Assembly (NCBI GenBank): GCA_030442055.1
Contig: JAUJEB010000011.1
Location: 1 to 64,000 of the forward strand
DNA: 64,000 nucleotides
From: Agaribacillus aureus
GTDB taxonomy: Bacteria; Bacteroidota; Bacteroidia; Cytophagales; Cyclobacteriaceae
Direction: 5' to 3'
A model generated the notes under the pieces. The model did no database searches and was not told where the DNA came from. It worked only from the letters and a program-made list of their open reading frames with translations. Position numbers and translations under genes: made by a program. Within the stretch, counting starts at the first letter, position 1, and each line of letters opens with the position of its first letter. Positions 37,842-46,727 of this stretch are shown piece after piece.

Positions 37842-37888
37842 CAATATTAAAAGCCAAGTGGGAATTGGCATTATGATCTGAATCATAA
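37842..37888 (-). promoter_or_regulatory. FNR/CRP-like operator and promoter for the heme-protein unit
   Basis: TTATGAT-CTGA-ATCATAA (37871-37888) is a perfect 7-bp inverted repeat whose core TGAT-N4-ATCA is the consensus of FNR/DNR-type sites. On the minus strand, TAATATTG (37849-37842), one mismatch from TAnnTTTG, follows, placing the palindrome centre about 43 bases before the expected transcription start, the usual activator position. The gene unit starting at 37790 lies just downstream. Confidence 0.5.
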
Positions 37889-38186
37889 CACGTTAAATTA
37901 TTAGTGATAAAATTAGTTGACAGATTTTTACTTGCCTGGCGATGTCAAATCGCTCGCTTTCCTAAGGACTAAATCCGGACATTCCATACTGGTGGGTAAT
38001 AACAATGACAAACTGCAATTGCTACAGATCAACCGGTGACTTCGCATGACTTTTCTTTTTCAGGCTGATCCCCAGGTGTGTTCGAGCATAATGCAGTTAA
38101 ATAATCATTAAATTTTGTTTTTTTACTTTATCAAATAATTACGATCTGAATTGCCTGCTCCCGGGTTTGTGATTATCTTAGCTACT
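37889..38186. other. divergent intergenic region
   Basis: The stretch is about 300 bp and leads into the plus-strand cytochrome/DUF1549 gene. There is a small stem GCGA ... TCGC near 37941. No gene or strong promoter match recognised. The upstream in-frame TTG at 38151 is not taken as the start of the next gene. Confidence 0.5.
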
Positions 38187-41033
38187 ATGGAAGATAACGC
38201 ATGGTCCTGGATCCTTCATTTTGTCGGTCGGTTGCATCCGCTAACCGTTCACTTCCCGATTGGATTGCTGGTTGTCTCGCTCTTTCTGGAAATACTCACC
38301 ATAGGCGGTAAACGTCCTGGGTTAAGAGACGGAATCAATTGGATGGTATATCTGGGAGCGCTGTTTGCGATATTAGCGGCGGTGTTAGGATGGCTTTTGC
38401 GTACTTTCGACGACTATAGCGGGGACCTGGTCCAGGCACATCAGAATATAGGCATTGCCACGGCCGTACTGGCGGTGATCACGGCGTTGTTATTACGTAA
38501 TACCCTGAATGGCAAATTGTCAAATTACCTGGTTTACCGGTCTGCCCTGGCCACCACGGTAATATTATTGACAATTACAGGACACATGGGCGCCAGTCTT
38601 ACACATGGCGAGGACTTCCTCACCAGTACCCTTCCCGGTAATAACAGCCACTATGATAGCGAAAACACAGGAGTGCTGTTAGCGGAATTAAACCACCTGG
38701 ATACCTTGTCAGAGGACCAGCTTGACAACCTTAACCTGGAGGTAAGAGCGATTTTTGCTCATAACTGCTATCAATGCCACAGCGAAAATAAACAGAAGGG
38801 AGAGCTGGTGCTGGAAAATAAAAGAGGGGTATTTAAGGGAGGAGAGTCGGGCAAGGTAATTGTTCCGGGCCAACCCGAGGAAAGTGAGATTTACAGGAGA
38901 ATTTCTCTTTCGCCGGAAGAAGATGGTGTGATGCCCAAAAAGGGAAAAGTTTTAAAAGAAAATGAAATAGCCCTGGTCAGGCTATGGATTGAAAAGGGAG
39001 CTCACTGGGCCGACAAGGCGCTGAAAGTATTCCCGGAAGCACCCCTGGCCCTGACAAAACCGGAACTGCCGGAATCAGAAGAGGGAGTACACCCGGTCGA
39101 TCAATTGATGCTGGCTTATTTTGATCAGCACAATATTAGATTGCCTGAAACGGTAGATGACAAAACCTTCATCAGAAGGGTATACATGGATATCATCGGT
39201 CTCCTTCCTCAGCCGGAGGAGATTGAAAAATTTGTAAATAATCCGGAAACGGGTAAAAGAAGCCAGCTGATAGACGACCTGTTAGGTGATCCCCTCAATT
39301 ACGCCCAGCATTGGCTGAGCTTTTGGAATGATCTCTTGCGAAATGACTATTCGGGCACAGGATTTATCACAGGAGGACGAAGACAAATCACCGACTGGCT
39401 CTACAAATCGCTGATAAACAACAAGCCATATGATTTAATGGTAAAAGAATTGATCAATCCGACCAAAGAATCCGAAGGATTTATCAAAGGAATTAAATGG
39501 CGGGGTGTGGTAAATGCCAGCCAGCGCACGGAGTTACAGGCAGCGCAAAACATCGGCCAGTCGTTGATGGGTATGAACGTGAAATGCGCCTCTTGCCACA
39601 ACAGCTTCGTGAGCAACCTTACCCTCGATCAGGCTTATGGATTTGCCTCTGTTTTTGCCGATACCGTCCTGGAATTAAATCGCTGCGACAAACCGATCGG
39701 CAAAATGGCCAAGGTGAATTTTCTTTACACCGAATTAGGTTCTGTCGAGGCGGAAACACTGAAAGAGCGATTGCTAAAACTTTCGGAGATCATCGTAAAG
39801 CCTGAAAACGGCAGATTATACCGGACTATCACCAACCGTATTTGGAAACGGCTTCTGGGCAGGGGTATTATTGAACCGGTGGACGAAATGGACAATACAC
39901 CATGGGATACTACCCTGCTTGATTGGCTGGCGGCCGAATTTATAGAGTCAGGTCATGACATCAAGCATTTGATTAAAGTTATCATGACATCAAAGGCCTA
40001 CCAACTGACTGCCTCAAACTATAAAGATGTTAAAGACATTAAATCCGAAAAATACGTATTCAGAGGACCGGTGGTGAGGCGTATGAGTGCCGAGCAGTTT
40101 TGCGATGCGGTGAGCCAGATAATTGCCCCGGTATATTATGCCGCAGCCTTTGATCCCGGCAGCGAAGGGTTATCTTCGAAAAGAATATGGCACCGGGAAA
40201 GGAAGTTTGACCGTGATGTTTTGCCTGAACCCGGAAAGCGATATTTCCGGCATATATTCACACTGCCCCAAAAGACGATTACGTCAGCCTTTGCATTAAT
40301 TTCTGTGGATCATTCCTATACCTTGTATGTCAATGGCCAGCGCGTTTCCGAGGGGAATGACTGGAGAAAAACTGACAGGCTGGATGTAAAACGTTTGCTC
40401 ACCGCCGGTGAGAATATAATCGCTTTGGAGGGAGTAAACGAGGGAAGCATCCCCAATCCCGCCGGGATTTTATTTGCCCTGAAAGTGGGTTACGAGGATG
40501 GAGATGCCACTGTGATACAATCGGGAGAAACATGGAAAAGCACCGCCAACCAACCTAACGACACATGGACGACATTAGAGTTTGACGATAAGAGTTGGGA
40601 AGAAGTGAAAAATTATGGCCGCAAGCACTGGGACAAGCTGGTTAATTTTAAATTTGATACACAAGGAAATGGATTTGCCAGGGCTTCCCTGGTAAGACAA
40701 CATCCGCTAATGAAAGCCCTCGGCAGGCCCAGCAGAGAAAATGTAGCTACCTCAAGAGATGAACAAGCCACATTATTGCAGGCCTTGGAACTTACCAACG
40801 GGAATTATTTTAACAAGGTGCTGGAAGAAGGGGCAGGCTTATGGCTTGAACAATACGGTGCGAATAGCAACCAAATTGCAGAGAATCTGTACCAAAAGTC
40901 ATTTGGTCGGGAGCCAACCAGGCAAGAGAGAAAAGTAATACTGGGAGCGCTGGGTGAAGCACCTGATAAAGAAGCCGTGCAAGATCTGTTTTGGGCAACT
41001 GTATTGTCACCAGAATTCCAATTTATATATTAG
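38187..41033 (+). CDS. membrane-anchored PSCyt1-DUF1549-DUF1553 protein (planctomycete-type cytochrome c)
   Basis: The protein has 948 residues from ATG 38187. The N-terminus (about 10-150) has four membrane helices like DUF2231 (HFVGRLHPLTVHFPIGLLVV). Then comes a PSCyt1 heme domain with CYQCH (Cys194, Cys197, His198) and MPKKGKVL, a DUF1549 domain (FIRRVYMDIIGLLP near residue 330), a second CASCH (Cys467, Cys470, His471), and DUF1553 (NRIWKRLLGRGIIEP). A galactose-binding-like module is inserted at about 665-770 (HSYTLYVNGQRV, ENIIALEGVN), after which DUF1553 resumes to the end. The family is best known from Planctomycetes and is commonly paired with DUF1501, as here 11 bp downstream. Its reaction is not established; a redox role in the envelope is likely. 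Confidence 0.88.
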   Translation: MEDNAWSWILHFVGRLHPLTVHFPIGLLVVSLFLEILTIGGKRPGLRDGINWMVYLGALFAILAAVLGWLLRTFDDYSGDLVQAHQNIGIATAVLAVITALLLRNTLNGKLSNYLVYRSALATTVILLTITGHMGASLTHGEDFLTSTLPGNNSHYDSENTGVLLAELNHLDTLSEDQLDNLNLEVRAIFAHNCYQCHSENKQKGELVLENKRGVFKGGESGKVIVPGQPEESEIYRRISLSPEEDGVMPKKGKVLKENEIALVRLWIEKGAHWADKALKVFPEAPLALTKPELPESEEGVHPVDQLMLAYFDQHNIRLPETVDDKTFIRRVYMDIIGLLPQPEEIEKFVNNPETGKRSQLIDDLLGDPLNYAQHWLSFWNDLLRNDYSGTGFITGGRRQITDWLYKSLINNKPYDLMVKELINPTKESEGFIKGIKWRGVVNASQRTELQAAQNIGQSLMGMNVKCASCHNSFVSNLTLDQAYGFASVFADTVLELNRCDKPIGKMAKVNFLYTELGSVEAETLKERLLKLSEIIVKPENGRLYRTITNRIWKRLLGRGIIEPVDEMDNTPWDTTLLDWLAAEFIESGHDIKHLIKVIMTSKAYQLTASNYKDVKDIKSEKYVFRGPVVRRMSAEQFCDAVSQIIAPVYYAAAFDPGSEGLSSKRIWHRERKFDRDVLPEPGKRYFRHIFTLPQKTITSAFALISVDHSYTLYVNGQRVSEGNDWRKTDRLDVKRLLTAGENIIALEGVNEGSIPNPAGILFALKVGYEDGDATVIQSGETWKSTANQPNDTWTTLEFDDKSWEEVKNYGRKHWDKLVNFKFDTQGNGFARASLVRQHPLMKALGRPSRENVATSRDEQATLLQALELTNGNYFNKVLEEGAGLWLEQYGANSNQIAENLYQKSFGREPTRQERKVILGALGEAPDKEAVQDLFWATVLSPEFQFIY

Positions 41034-41044
41034 GAGGACCAGAT

Positions 41045-42478
41045 ATGGATGATCAAACATTGAATACACGCAGAGATTTTATAAAAAAAATGGGAGTGGC
41101 AAGTCTGGCCTCCATGTCGGCCAGCATTCCCGCTACCAGCTTCTTGAGTGCCTGTTCAACAGCCCCGGTTACTCCTGCCACGGCTGATACAGTCATTTTG
41201 CTTTGGATGGCAGGTGGCATGGCGCATACGGAAACCTTTGACCCGAAAGCGTACGCACCCTACGAAAAAGGAATAGAGAGCAAAAAGGTGTTAAGTACAT
41301 TTCCCAAAGCTCCTACTGTTGTCGATGGACTGGATTTCTCTGAAGGTCTGGAAGCCATCGGTAATGTGATGGACAGGGGAGCCATTATTCGCTCCTATCG
41401 GTCCGCAGACCTGGGCCATATATTACACACCCGCCATCAATACCATTGGCATACCTGCTATGAGCCGCCGCAGTCGGTGCAGGCACCTCATATTGGTGCG
41501 TGGATTGCCAAAGAGCTGGGACCACTAAACCCGGTCATTCCGCCCTTTATTGCCATGGGGCAACGATTTACCGTTGGGGAAGCTGAAGAGTTGAAAGCCT
41601 TCCATTCGGCCGGATTTTTGGGAAGTGAATATGGCCCGTTTCTAATACCCGATCCTTCCAGTGGGCTGGATAGTGTTCGCCCGCCAAAAGGAATGTCCCT
41701 TAAAAGGTTTGAAGCCCGCCACAAGCTATATAAAGACTTGGTTGATAAAAGCGGTGTCATGGAGCGTGGTAGCGATTATCAAAAGGAGTCTTTGATGCGG
41801 TCGATGGAACAATCCTATCGCCTGTTAAATTCGCCGGAAGCACAGATATTTGACCTGACGCAGGAATCCAAAGAAGTATATGACACCTATAATACCGGAC
41901 GGTTTGGTTTGGGATGTCTTTTGGCCAAAAGACTGGCGATGAACGGCGGCCGTTTCATCAGTGTTTCCACCGAATATGAACCATTTCTAGGATGGGATAC
42001 CCACGAAAACGGCCACTTGCGTTTGATAAAGATGAAAGAACTAATCAACAGGCCTATTGCGCAATTAATCAGGGATCTGGACGAAACGGGCCACCTCGAC
42101 AGAACGCTGATTATTTTAGCCAGCGAGTTTAGCCGGGATGCCATTATGGAAGGCAGGCCCGGGGAAAAGGTAAAAGACCAGGTGAAGCAACCTGATAAAA
42201 TTGAAGACGAAAAGTTCTATGGCATGCATCGCCACTTTACCGATGGCAGCTCCGTATTAATATGGGGAGGCGGTATCAAAAAAGGGCTGGTTTATGGTAA
42301 AACTGCCGATGAAAGGCCATGTTCATCCATAGAAAAAACGGTGGTAATAGACCAGATACATCAATCGATCTATCATGCCCTCGGCATACACCCCGAAACG
42401 CATTACACCATTGAAGGCAGACCCTTTTATACCACACCTGACGGTCAGGGAAAGCCGATTTTGGATTTATTCGCTTAA
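41045..42478 (+). CDS. DUF1501 family protein with Tat signal
   Basis: The protein has 477 residues from ATG 41045. A strong AGGAGG (41032-41037) overlaps the stop of the preceding gene and fixes this start. The N-terminus has a twin-arginine motif (TRRDFIKKMG) and a following SFLSAC that could be a lipobox, so it is exported folded. The fold is sulfatase/alkaline-phosphatase-like (ILLWMAGGMAHTETFDPK, HILHTRHQYHWHT, IILASEFSRD, HRHFTDGSSVLIWGGGI). DUF1501 genes regularly follow DUF1549/DUF1553 genes; the substrate is unknown. Confidence 0.88.
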   Translation: MDDQTLNTRRDFIKKMGVASLASMSASIPATSFLSACSTAPVTPATADTVILLWMAGGMAHTETFDPKAYAPYEKGIESKKVLSTFPKAPTVVDGLDFSEGLEAIGNVMDRGAIIRSYRSADLGHILHTRHQYHWHTCYEPPQSVQAPHIGAWIAKELGPLNPVIPPFIAMGQRFTVGEAEELKAFHSAGFLGSEYGPFLIPDPSSGLDSVRPPKGMSLKRFEARHKLYKDLVDKSGVMERGSDYQKESLMRSMEQSYRLLNSPEAQIFDLTQESKEVYDTYNTGRFGLGCLLAKRLAMNGGRFISVSTEYEPFLGWDTHENGHLRLIKMKELINRPIAQLIRDLDETGHLDRTLIILASEFSRDAIMEGRPGEKVKDQVKQPDKIEDEKFYGMHRHFTDGSSVLIWGGGIKKGLVYGKTADERPCSSIEKTVVIDQIHQSIYHALGIHPETHYTIEGRPFYTTPDGQGKPILDLFA

Positions 42479-42528
42479 AATAAATTATTCAATTATAAAG
42501 TATGTTAGAACCCACAAAAACACCATTT

Positions 42529-43332
42529 ATGAAACAATTAATAGCACTGGCATTGCTTGCTGCGATGACTTTCTCCTGCCAAAAGGGATCAAAAACGGAA
42601 GCTGATGCTGAATCCAAAGCCGAAACTGCTGCTGAAAGTGAAACTGAATCTGACTGGATATACCTTTTTGATGGCACCAGTACCAAGGGGTGGAGAGCCT
42701 ACAATGGAGATGCTTTACCACCTGGGTGGGTTGTGAGGAATGGCGAGCTTACTTTTGATACTGAACTTGGGTTGGAGCAAGATTACAAAGGTGGCACAGA
42801 TATTATATATGGCCTTGAAGAATTTGATAATTTTGAACTTTACCTGGAATGGAAATTACCCAAAGGAGGAAACAGCGGTATTTTTTATCACCTGAAAGAA
42901 GGTTACAACGGTCCGCCGGAAGTCGCCCCGGAATATCAGTTGATCGATGATGAGAATTATGCGTCAATGCATGATCTGACCGCTTATAACACCAGTCTCG
43001 GCTATACCGAAAACCCTGAGGAGCTGAAACCCTTGCAAATGACCGCATCGGATTATGCTATGCATCCCGCTGACCCCAGCAAGAAAGTGCTTCATCCGGT
43101 TGGTGAATGGAATTCTTCCAAAATTGTATTTACACCGGAAAAGGTAGAGCACTGGCTTAATGGTAAAAAAGTGTTATCTTTCGTCCCATGGTCTAAAGAA
43201 TGGTATGAGAAAAAGAACTCTGACAAGTGGAAAAACAGTGAAGACTATGGCCGGTTTAAAACCGGATACATTGGTTTGCAGGATCACGCAAGCCCAATTT
43301 GGTTTAAGAACATAAAAATTAGAAAATTATAA
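42529..43332 (+). CDS. DUF1080 (3-keto-glycoside hydrolase family) lipoprotein A
   Basis: The protein has 267 residues from ATG 42529, giving lipobox MTFSC (Cys17); an upstream in-frame ATG at 42502 is not needed. After a Glu/Ser/Ala-rich linker comes one DUF1080 jelly-roll (LFDGTSTKGWRAYNG, VVRNGELTF, KGGNSGIFYHL, EYQLIDDENY, WNSSKIVF, HWLNGKKVL). Characterised members cleave 3-keto-glycosides, made by partner oxidoreductases, by an elimination mechanism. It precedes a Gfo/Idh/MocA oxidoreductase by 9 bp, the expected partner. Confidence 0.9.
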   Translation: MKQLIALALLAAMTFSCQKGSKTEADAESKAETAAESETESDWIYLFDGTSTKGWRAYNGDALPPGWVVRNGELTFDTELGLEQDYKGGTDIIYGLEEFDNFELYLEWKLPKGGNSGIFYHLKEGYNGPPEVAPEYQLIDDENYASMHDLTAYNTSLGYTENPEELKPLQMTASDYAMHPADPSKKVLHPVGEWNSSKIVFTPEKVEHWLNGKKVLSFVPWSKEWYEKKNSDKWKNSEDYGRFKTGYIGLQDHASPIWFKNIKIRKL

Positions 43333-43341
43333 TCCCTTACC

Positions 43342-44685
43342 ATGAAAATGAACAAACGAAAATTTTTAAAAAGTGCTGCGGCACTTTCATCGTTAGCCCT
43401 GCTGCCCTCCTCCTCCTGGGCATCTTTAAAAAATGGACGCTTAAGAACCGCCCACATTGGTGTAGGTGGTATGGGGATGGAAGATCTCAAAGCTATCTCA
43501 TCACATGAACTGGTAGACGTCACCGCCTTATGTGATGTTGACGCCAATAACCTGGCCGCGGCGAAAAAGCTACACCCCAAAGCCAAGGTCTACGCTGACT
43601 ATCGACAACTTCTGAAGGAGATGGGTGACAGTATTGATGCGGTCATTGTATCAACGCCTGATCACACCCATGCCCCGGCCTCCATGCAGGCCATGAAAAT
43701 GGGTAAGCCCGTGTATTGTCAAAAACCGCTTACACACCATGTGACCGAGGCAAGAGCCATGCGGAAATTGGCCGAAAAGAAGAACCTGGTTACACAGATG
43801 GGCATTCAGGTACATTCATTTTATGATTATAAATTAGGCACTTTATTAATCCAATCAGGAATTATCGGTAAAGTCAGCACCGTACGGGCATGGTCGCCTA
43901 AAAACTGGGGATATGACGGTGCTGCTCCCGAAGGAGAAGATGCGGTTCCCGAACACCTGGATTGGAACCTTTGGCTGGGCACCTCCAAGGAAAGACCTTA
44001 TAAGGAAAATGTTTACCATCCCGGAAATTGGCGAAAGTTGCTGGATTATGGTTGTGGGACGCTGGGAGACATGGGTGTACATATTTTTGACACACCTTAC
44101 AACGCCCTGGCACTGGATGTTCCATTTACTATTAAAAATAAATGTAGAAAGCCAACCGGTTTCGGTTTCCCTGAAAACAACATCGTAACCTATGAATTTC
44201 CGGGAACCAAGTACACGGCTGACACCCTAAAATGGATATGGTATGATGGCGTTGGAGCGCCTGAAAAGCATAAAGATCTAAAACTGCCTGATGACGAAAA
44301 ACTTCCTGGACAAGGCGCCATGTTCATCGGGGAAAAGGGAAGATTGCTGCTACCTCATTTTATGCAACTTCCAAGGCTGATTGTTGACGGCAAATATGAG
44401 GAAATTGACATTTCAAAATTTGATAAATCCAATGAGTTGGGCCCTCCTGTCAGGGATTACGATCAGGAAGGGAAAAAACACTATCATCAGTTTGTAGACG
44501 CCTGTTTGGGAAAAGATGAGTGCAGCGCGCCTTTCTCATACGCTGCGAGGCTTACGGAAACCATTCTTTTGGGTGTTATCGCAGGCCGTTTTCCCAATAA
44601 AACCCTTCATTGGGACAGTAAAAAAGCCAAGTTCTCAGAGGCGGAAGCCAACGAATTCCTGGACTCAAAGTATAGGAATTTTTGA
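43342..44685 (+). CDS. exported Gfo/Idh/MocA family oxidoreductase
   Basis: The protein has 447 residues. The N-terminus (KMNKRKFLKSAAAL ... SSWA) is a Tat-like signal with a KRKFLK motif, so it probably works outside the cytoplasm with a tightly bound nicotinamide cofactor. Rossmann motif GVGGMGMEDL; the catalytic-loop lysine is in CQKPLTHH, the variant common in exported members, where E of EKP is replaced by Q. A later DMGVHIFD motif supplies the active-site histidine. With the DUF1080 lipoprotein just upstream it could oxidise or reduce the C3 position of a glycoside. The gene ends the plus-strand unit; a terminator follows at 44733. Confidence 0.92.
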   Translation: MKMNKRKFLKSAAALSSLALLPSSSWASLKNGRLRTAHIGVGGMGMEDLKAISSHELVDVTALCDVDANNLAAAKKLHPKAKVYADYRQLLKEMGDSIDAVIVSTPDHTHAPASMQAMKMGKPVYCQKPLTHHVTEARAMRKLAEKKNLVTQMGIQVHSFYDYKLGTLLIQSGIIGKVSTVRAWSPKNWGYDGAAPEGEDAVPEHLDWNLWLGTSKERPYKENVYHPGNWRKLLDYGCGTLGDMGVHIFDTPYNALALDVPFTIKNKCRKPTGFGFPENNIVTYEFPGTKYTADTLKWIWYDGVGAPEKHKDLKLPDDEKLPGQGAMFIGEKGRLLLPHFMQLPRLIVDGKYEEIDISKFDKSNELGPPVRDYDQEGKKHYHQFVDACLGKDECSAPFSYAARLTETILLGVIAGRFPNKTLHWDSKKAKFSEAEANEFLDSKYRNF

Positions 44686-44695
44686 TGAACCCGAA

Positions 44696-44730
44696 CGACG
44701 ATTGACCGGCAACTGACGGGTCAATTGTCG
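44696..44730. other. hairpin, 12-bp stem
   Basis: CGACGATTGACC (44696-44707) pairs with GGTCAATTGTCG (44719-44730), twelve pairs with one G-T, loop of 11. It starts ten bases after the oxidoreductase stop codon. There is no T-run at the 3' side; it probably acts together with the terminator immediately downstream. Confidence 0.55.
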
Positions 44731-44732
44731 AT

Positions 44733-44755
44733 AGGTAAAAGACTTACCTGTTTTT
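44733..44755 (+). terminator. intrinsic terminator after the Gfo/Idh gene
   Basis: AGGTAA (44733-44738), loop AAGAC, TTACCT (44744-44749), then G and five T (44751-44755). It lies about 50 bases downstream of the oxidoreductase stop, at the end of the plus-strand unit. Confidence 0.6.
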
Positions 44756-44797
44756 GAGATTTGCTTGAGAATTCCCAGGCAAGTTTCAAGTTTGGAG

Positions 44798-44840
44798 CCA
44801 TGTTCAATAGTTTTCTAATATTGAAAGCTATTGAACATGG
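44798..44840. repeat. long perfect inverted repeat (13 + 5 bp stem)
   Basis: CCATGTTCAATAG (44798-44810) is the exact reverse complement of CTATTGAACATGG (44828-44840). The stem extends inward by a T-G pair and TTTC/GAAA, leaving a 7-base loop TAATATT: an 18-pair hairpin with one wobble. No T-run on either side. It may be a bidirectional 3'-end element, a protein-binding palindrome or a relic of a small mobile element. Confidence 0.7.
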
Positions 44841-45035
44841 TGGATTCAACGCAGTGATCAATCTGCGAATAAATCAGGTGGCTACAAGATTTCTATTACC
44901 TCACAACATTTTGGAATTTTGCCTGTTTTTACGGCTAAAGATTAAATACGCATACCACCTGGTTATAATTTTGCCATACTTCTCAAAATTATAGGTGATC
45001 TCCTGCCGTTGGAGGTCCTTCTAATTCTTTCTTCA

Positions 45036-45795
45036 TCACAAGCTGGCACCTCCGTCCACAGGGATGATTGCCCCTGTAACGAAGGATGACCCTTCGGAAG
45101 CCAGCCAACTTATGGTATTAACTACCTCATCAACTGCACCCAACCTGCCGATTGGATGCATACTTACAGCAGCTTCTCTTTTAGCCATACTATCAAATGC
45201 CCGATCAGCCATTGGTGTTTCAATGACCGCAGGGCAAATAACATTGATCCTGATATTTTCCTCAGCATATTCCAGGGCTGCTGACTTTGTGATGCCAACG
45301 GCCCCAAACTTGGCCGCATGGTATCCTATTCCAGCTCCCCCGGCTTTGATCCCGGCAAGTGAAGAGATATTGATAATGACGCCTTTGCCGGCTTTTAACA
45401 TTACCGGAATTTCGTATTTCATAGATAACCAAACACCTTTCAAGTTAATGTCAATTACCCGGTCCCAAACGGTTTCCTCATAATCCGTTGTTTTCACCCC
45501 CGGAGTTCCTTCAAATCCGGCGTTGTTAATGGCGATATCAATGGTGCCATAGGTATTTACGGCAATGTCTACCATGCGCCGGACATCATCGTCTTTGGGT
45601 AACATCAGTCTTAACATAGGTTGCCACACCAGCGTGAGATTTGATTTCCTCCATCAATTCTCTATTGGCAGCAGCATTCCTGGACGCAAGCACCACATTG
45701 GCGCCCCTTCCGGCAAAAGAAAGTGCCGCACCCCTCCCAATTCCTGAACTGCCACCAGTTATCAGCACCGTTTTATTTTGAAATGTTGGCTCCAA
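45036..45795 (-). pseudogene. short-chain dehydrogenase/reductase, broken by a single-base frameshift
   Basis: Two overlapping frames make one SDR of about 252 residues. The first (from ATG 45793-45795) has TGGSSGIGRG, the NAD(P)-binding loop, and ends at ...VKTDVT; the second continues KDDDVRRMVDIAVNTYG, NNAG, ISSLAG, YHAAK (catalytic Tyr/Lys) and the usual VDGGASL end. The shift is at the GGG run 45597-45599 (CCC on the coding strand): removing one base restores a continuous, normal SDR. All catalytic residues are intact on either side, so the break is recent or a sequencing error. It is the last gene of the minus-strand unit, about 90 bp after the second DUF1080 gene. Confidence 0.85.
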
Positions 45796-45881
45796 GGTTG
45801 TTTGTATTATTTGGTTTATTAATTAATTGTCTGTTATAAATGCAAGATAATAAGTGGTTATTTGAAAAAATTTCTTCAAAC

Positions 45882-46643
45882 TCACAGCTCCCTGAGCATG
45901 ACATTTTTAAACCTGACTTCAGTTGGTGGCCCATCGTGCAACTGCAATCCAATGATTCCACTTCTTGCAATGGATTTGTCAGTCTCGACGTAGGCGGCGG
46001 TTAGTATATCATTTAACCATACTTTAATATCGGGACCTTTGCAGTAAATTTTAAAATGGTTCCAACCTTCAAGTTTCAGGGTTTTTCTAAGACTATCCTG
46101 GTTACCCACAATGTTAAATTCATCAAAGTCCCGTCGAAACGGATCGTGTAATGATCCCCACCAGATACTATCTTTTGTCTCTTTTTCATCAAGGTTAATC
46201 ATCATATCAGCCTCGTATCCAACAAGCATACCTCCTTCATTGAAACGACACCTAAACCATATTCCCGAATTCGGACGTTCCTCTTCATCTCCTCCGGTGA
46301 GCATGACATCCACATCCAATTGAAAATCAGTATATTTCTTTTTTGTCGTAATCCATAACATTTCTTCAATCGGTTTTCGCAGCGTGCCGCCAACAATAAC
46401 GGAATCCCGGATGGAAAAATAGTTGGTGTCGACATTCCATCCGTCAAAACTGTGACCGTTGAATAAAGGAAAAACCTTTGCACTTAGCGTAGCTGACGAA
46501 CCAGCTTGATCTTTAGTCCCTGCTTCGGGGGAATGGTCTGCGTTTTTGTTGTTAGATCGATTCTGGCATCCAAGGAAGGCAGTGTTAATTACGGTAATTG
46601 CAATCAGGGTGGCAATCTTATAATGTATCCGGGATTTAGTCAT
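45882..46643 (-). CDS. DUF1080 (3-keto-glycoside hydrolase family) lipoprotein B
   Basis: The protein has 253 residues; lipobox FLGC (Cys26), then an Asn/Ser-rich linker. One DUF1080 domain: LFNGHSFDGWNVD, RDSVIVGGTL, FQLDVDVML, RPNSGIWFRC, WNHFKIYCKG, VWLND, GIIGLQLHDG. It is only distantly similar to lipoprotein A (42529-43332) on the convergent strand and carries the ExRPNSGI variant of the GNSGI loop, so the two probably act on different keto-sugars or on different linkages. It lies in the minus-strand unit after the two ThuA-like genes. Confidence 0.9.
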   Translation of the reverse strand: MTKSRIHYKIATLIAITVINTAFLGCQNRSNNKNADHSPEAGTKDQAGSSATLSAKVFPLFNGHSFDGWNVDTNYFSIRDSVIVGGTLRKPIEEMLWITTKKKYTDFQLDVDVMLTGGDEEERPNSGIWFRCRFNEGGMLVGYEADMMINLDEKETKDSIWWGSLHDPFRRDFDEFNIVGNQDSLRKTLKLEGWNHFKIYCKGPDIKVWLNDILTAAYVETDKSIARSGIIGLQLHDGPPTEVRFKNVMLREL

Positions 46644-46727
46644 ATACCTTTATTTTTGGTTAATCGCGTTGGCTGGCATTGCCGGCCATTGAAAAAAGTA
46701 TACTGATCCATTTTCTATGATTTATAT

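Larger units (their letters stand above)
44686..45035. other. convergent intergenic region with three hairpins
   Basis: This 350-bp region lies between the ends of the two convergent units. It holds three strong stem-loops in 145 bp (44696-44730, 44733-44755, 44798-44840), annotated separately. A plus-strand frame of 77 codons (44761-44994) covers the third hairpin and has no support as a gene. Confidence 0.6.

Noticed and set aside
42502-42528. Upstream ATG as start of the first DUF1080 gene
   Set aside because: It would put nine polar residues before the lipoprotein signal; ATG 42529 gives a normal SPII signal.
44761-44994. Small plus-strand gene after the Gfo/Idh terminator
   Set aside because: It covers a long perfect inverted repeat, starts with a TTG in a terminator region and has no recognisable product.
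45590-45605. Programmed ribosomal frameshift in the SDR gene
   Set aside because: No slippery heptamer or downstream pseudoknot is apparent, and SDR enzymes are not known to use frameshifting; a one-base insertion is simpler.
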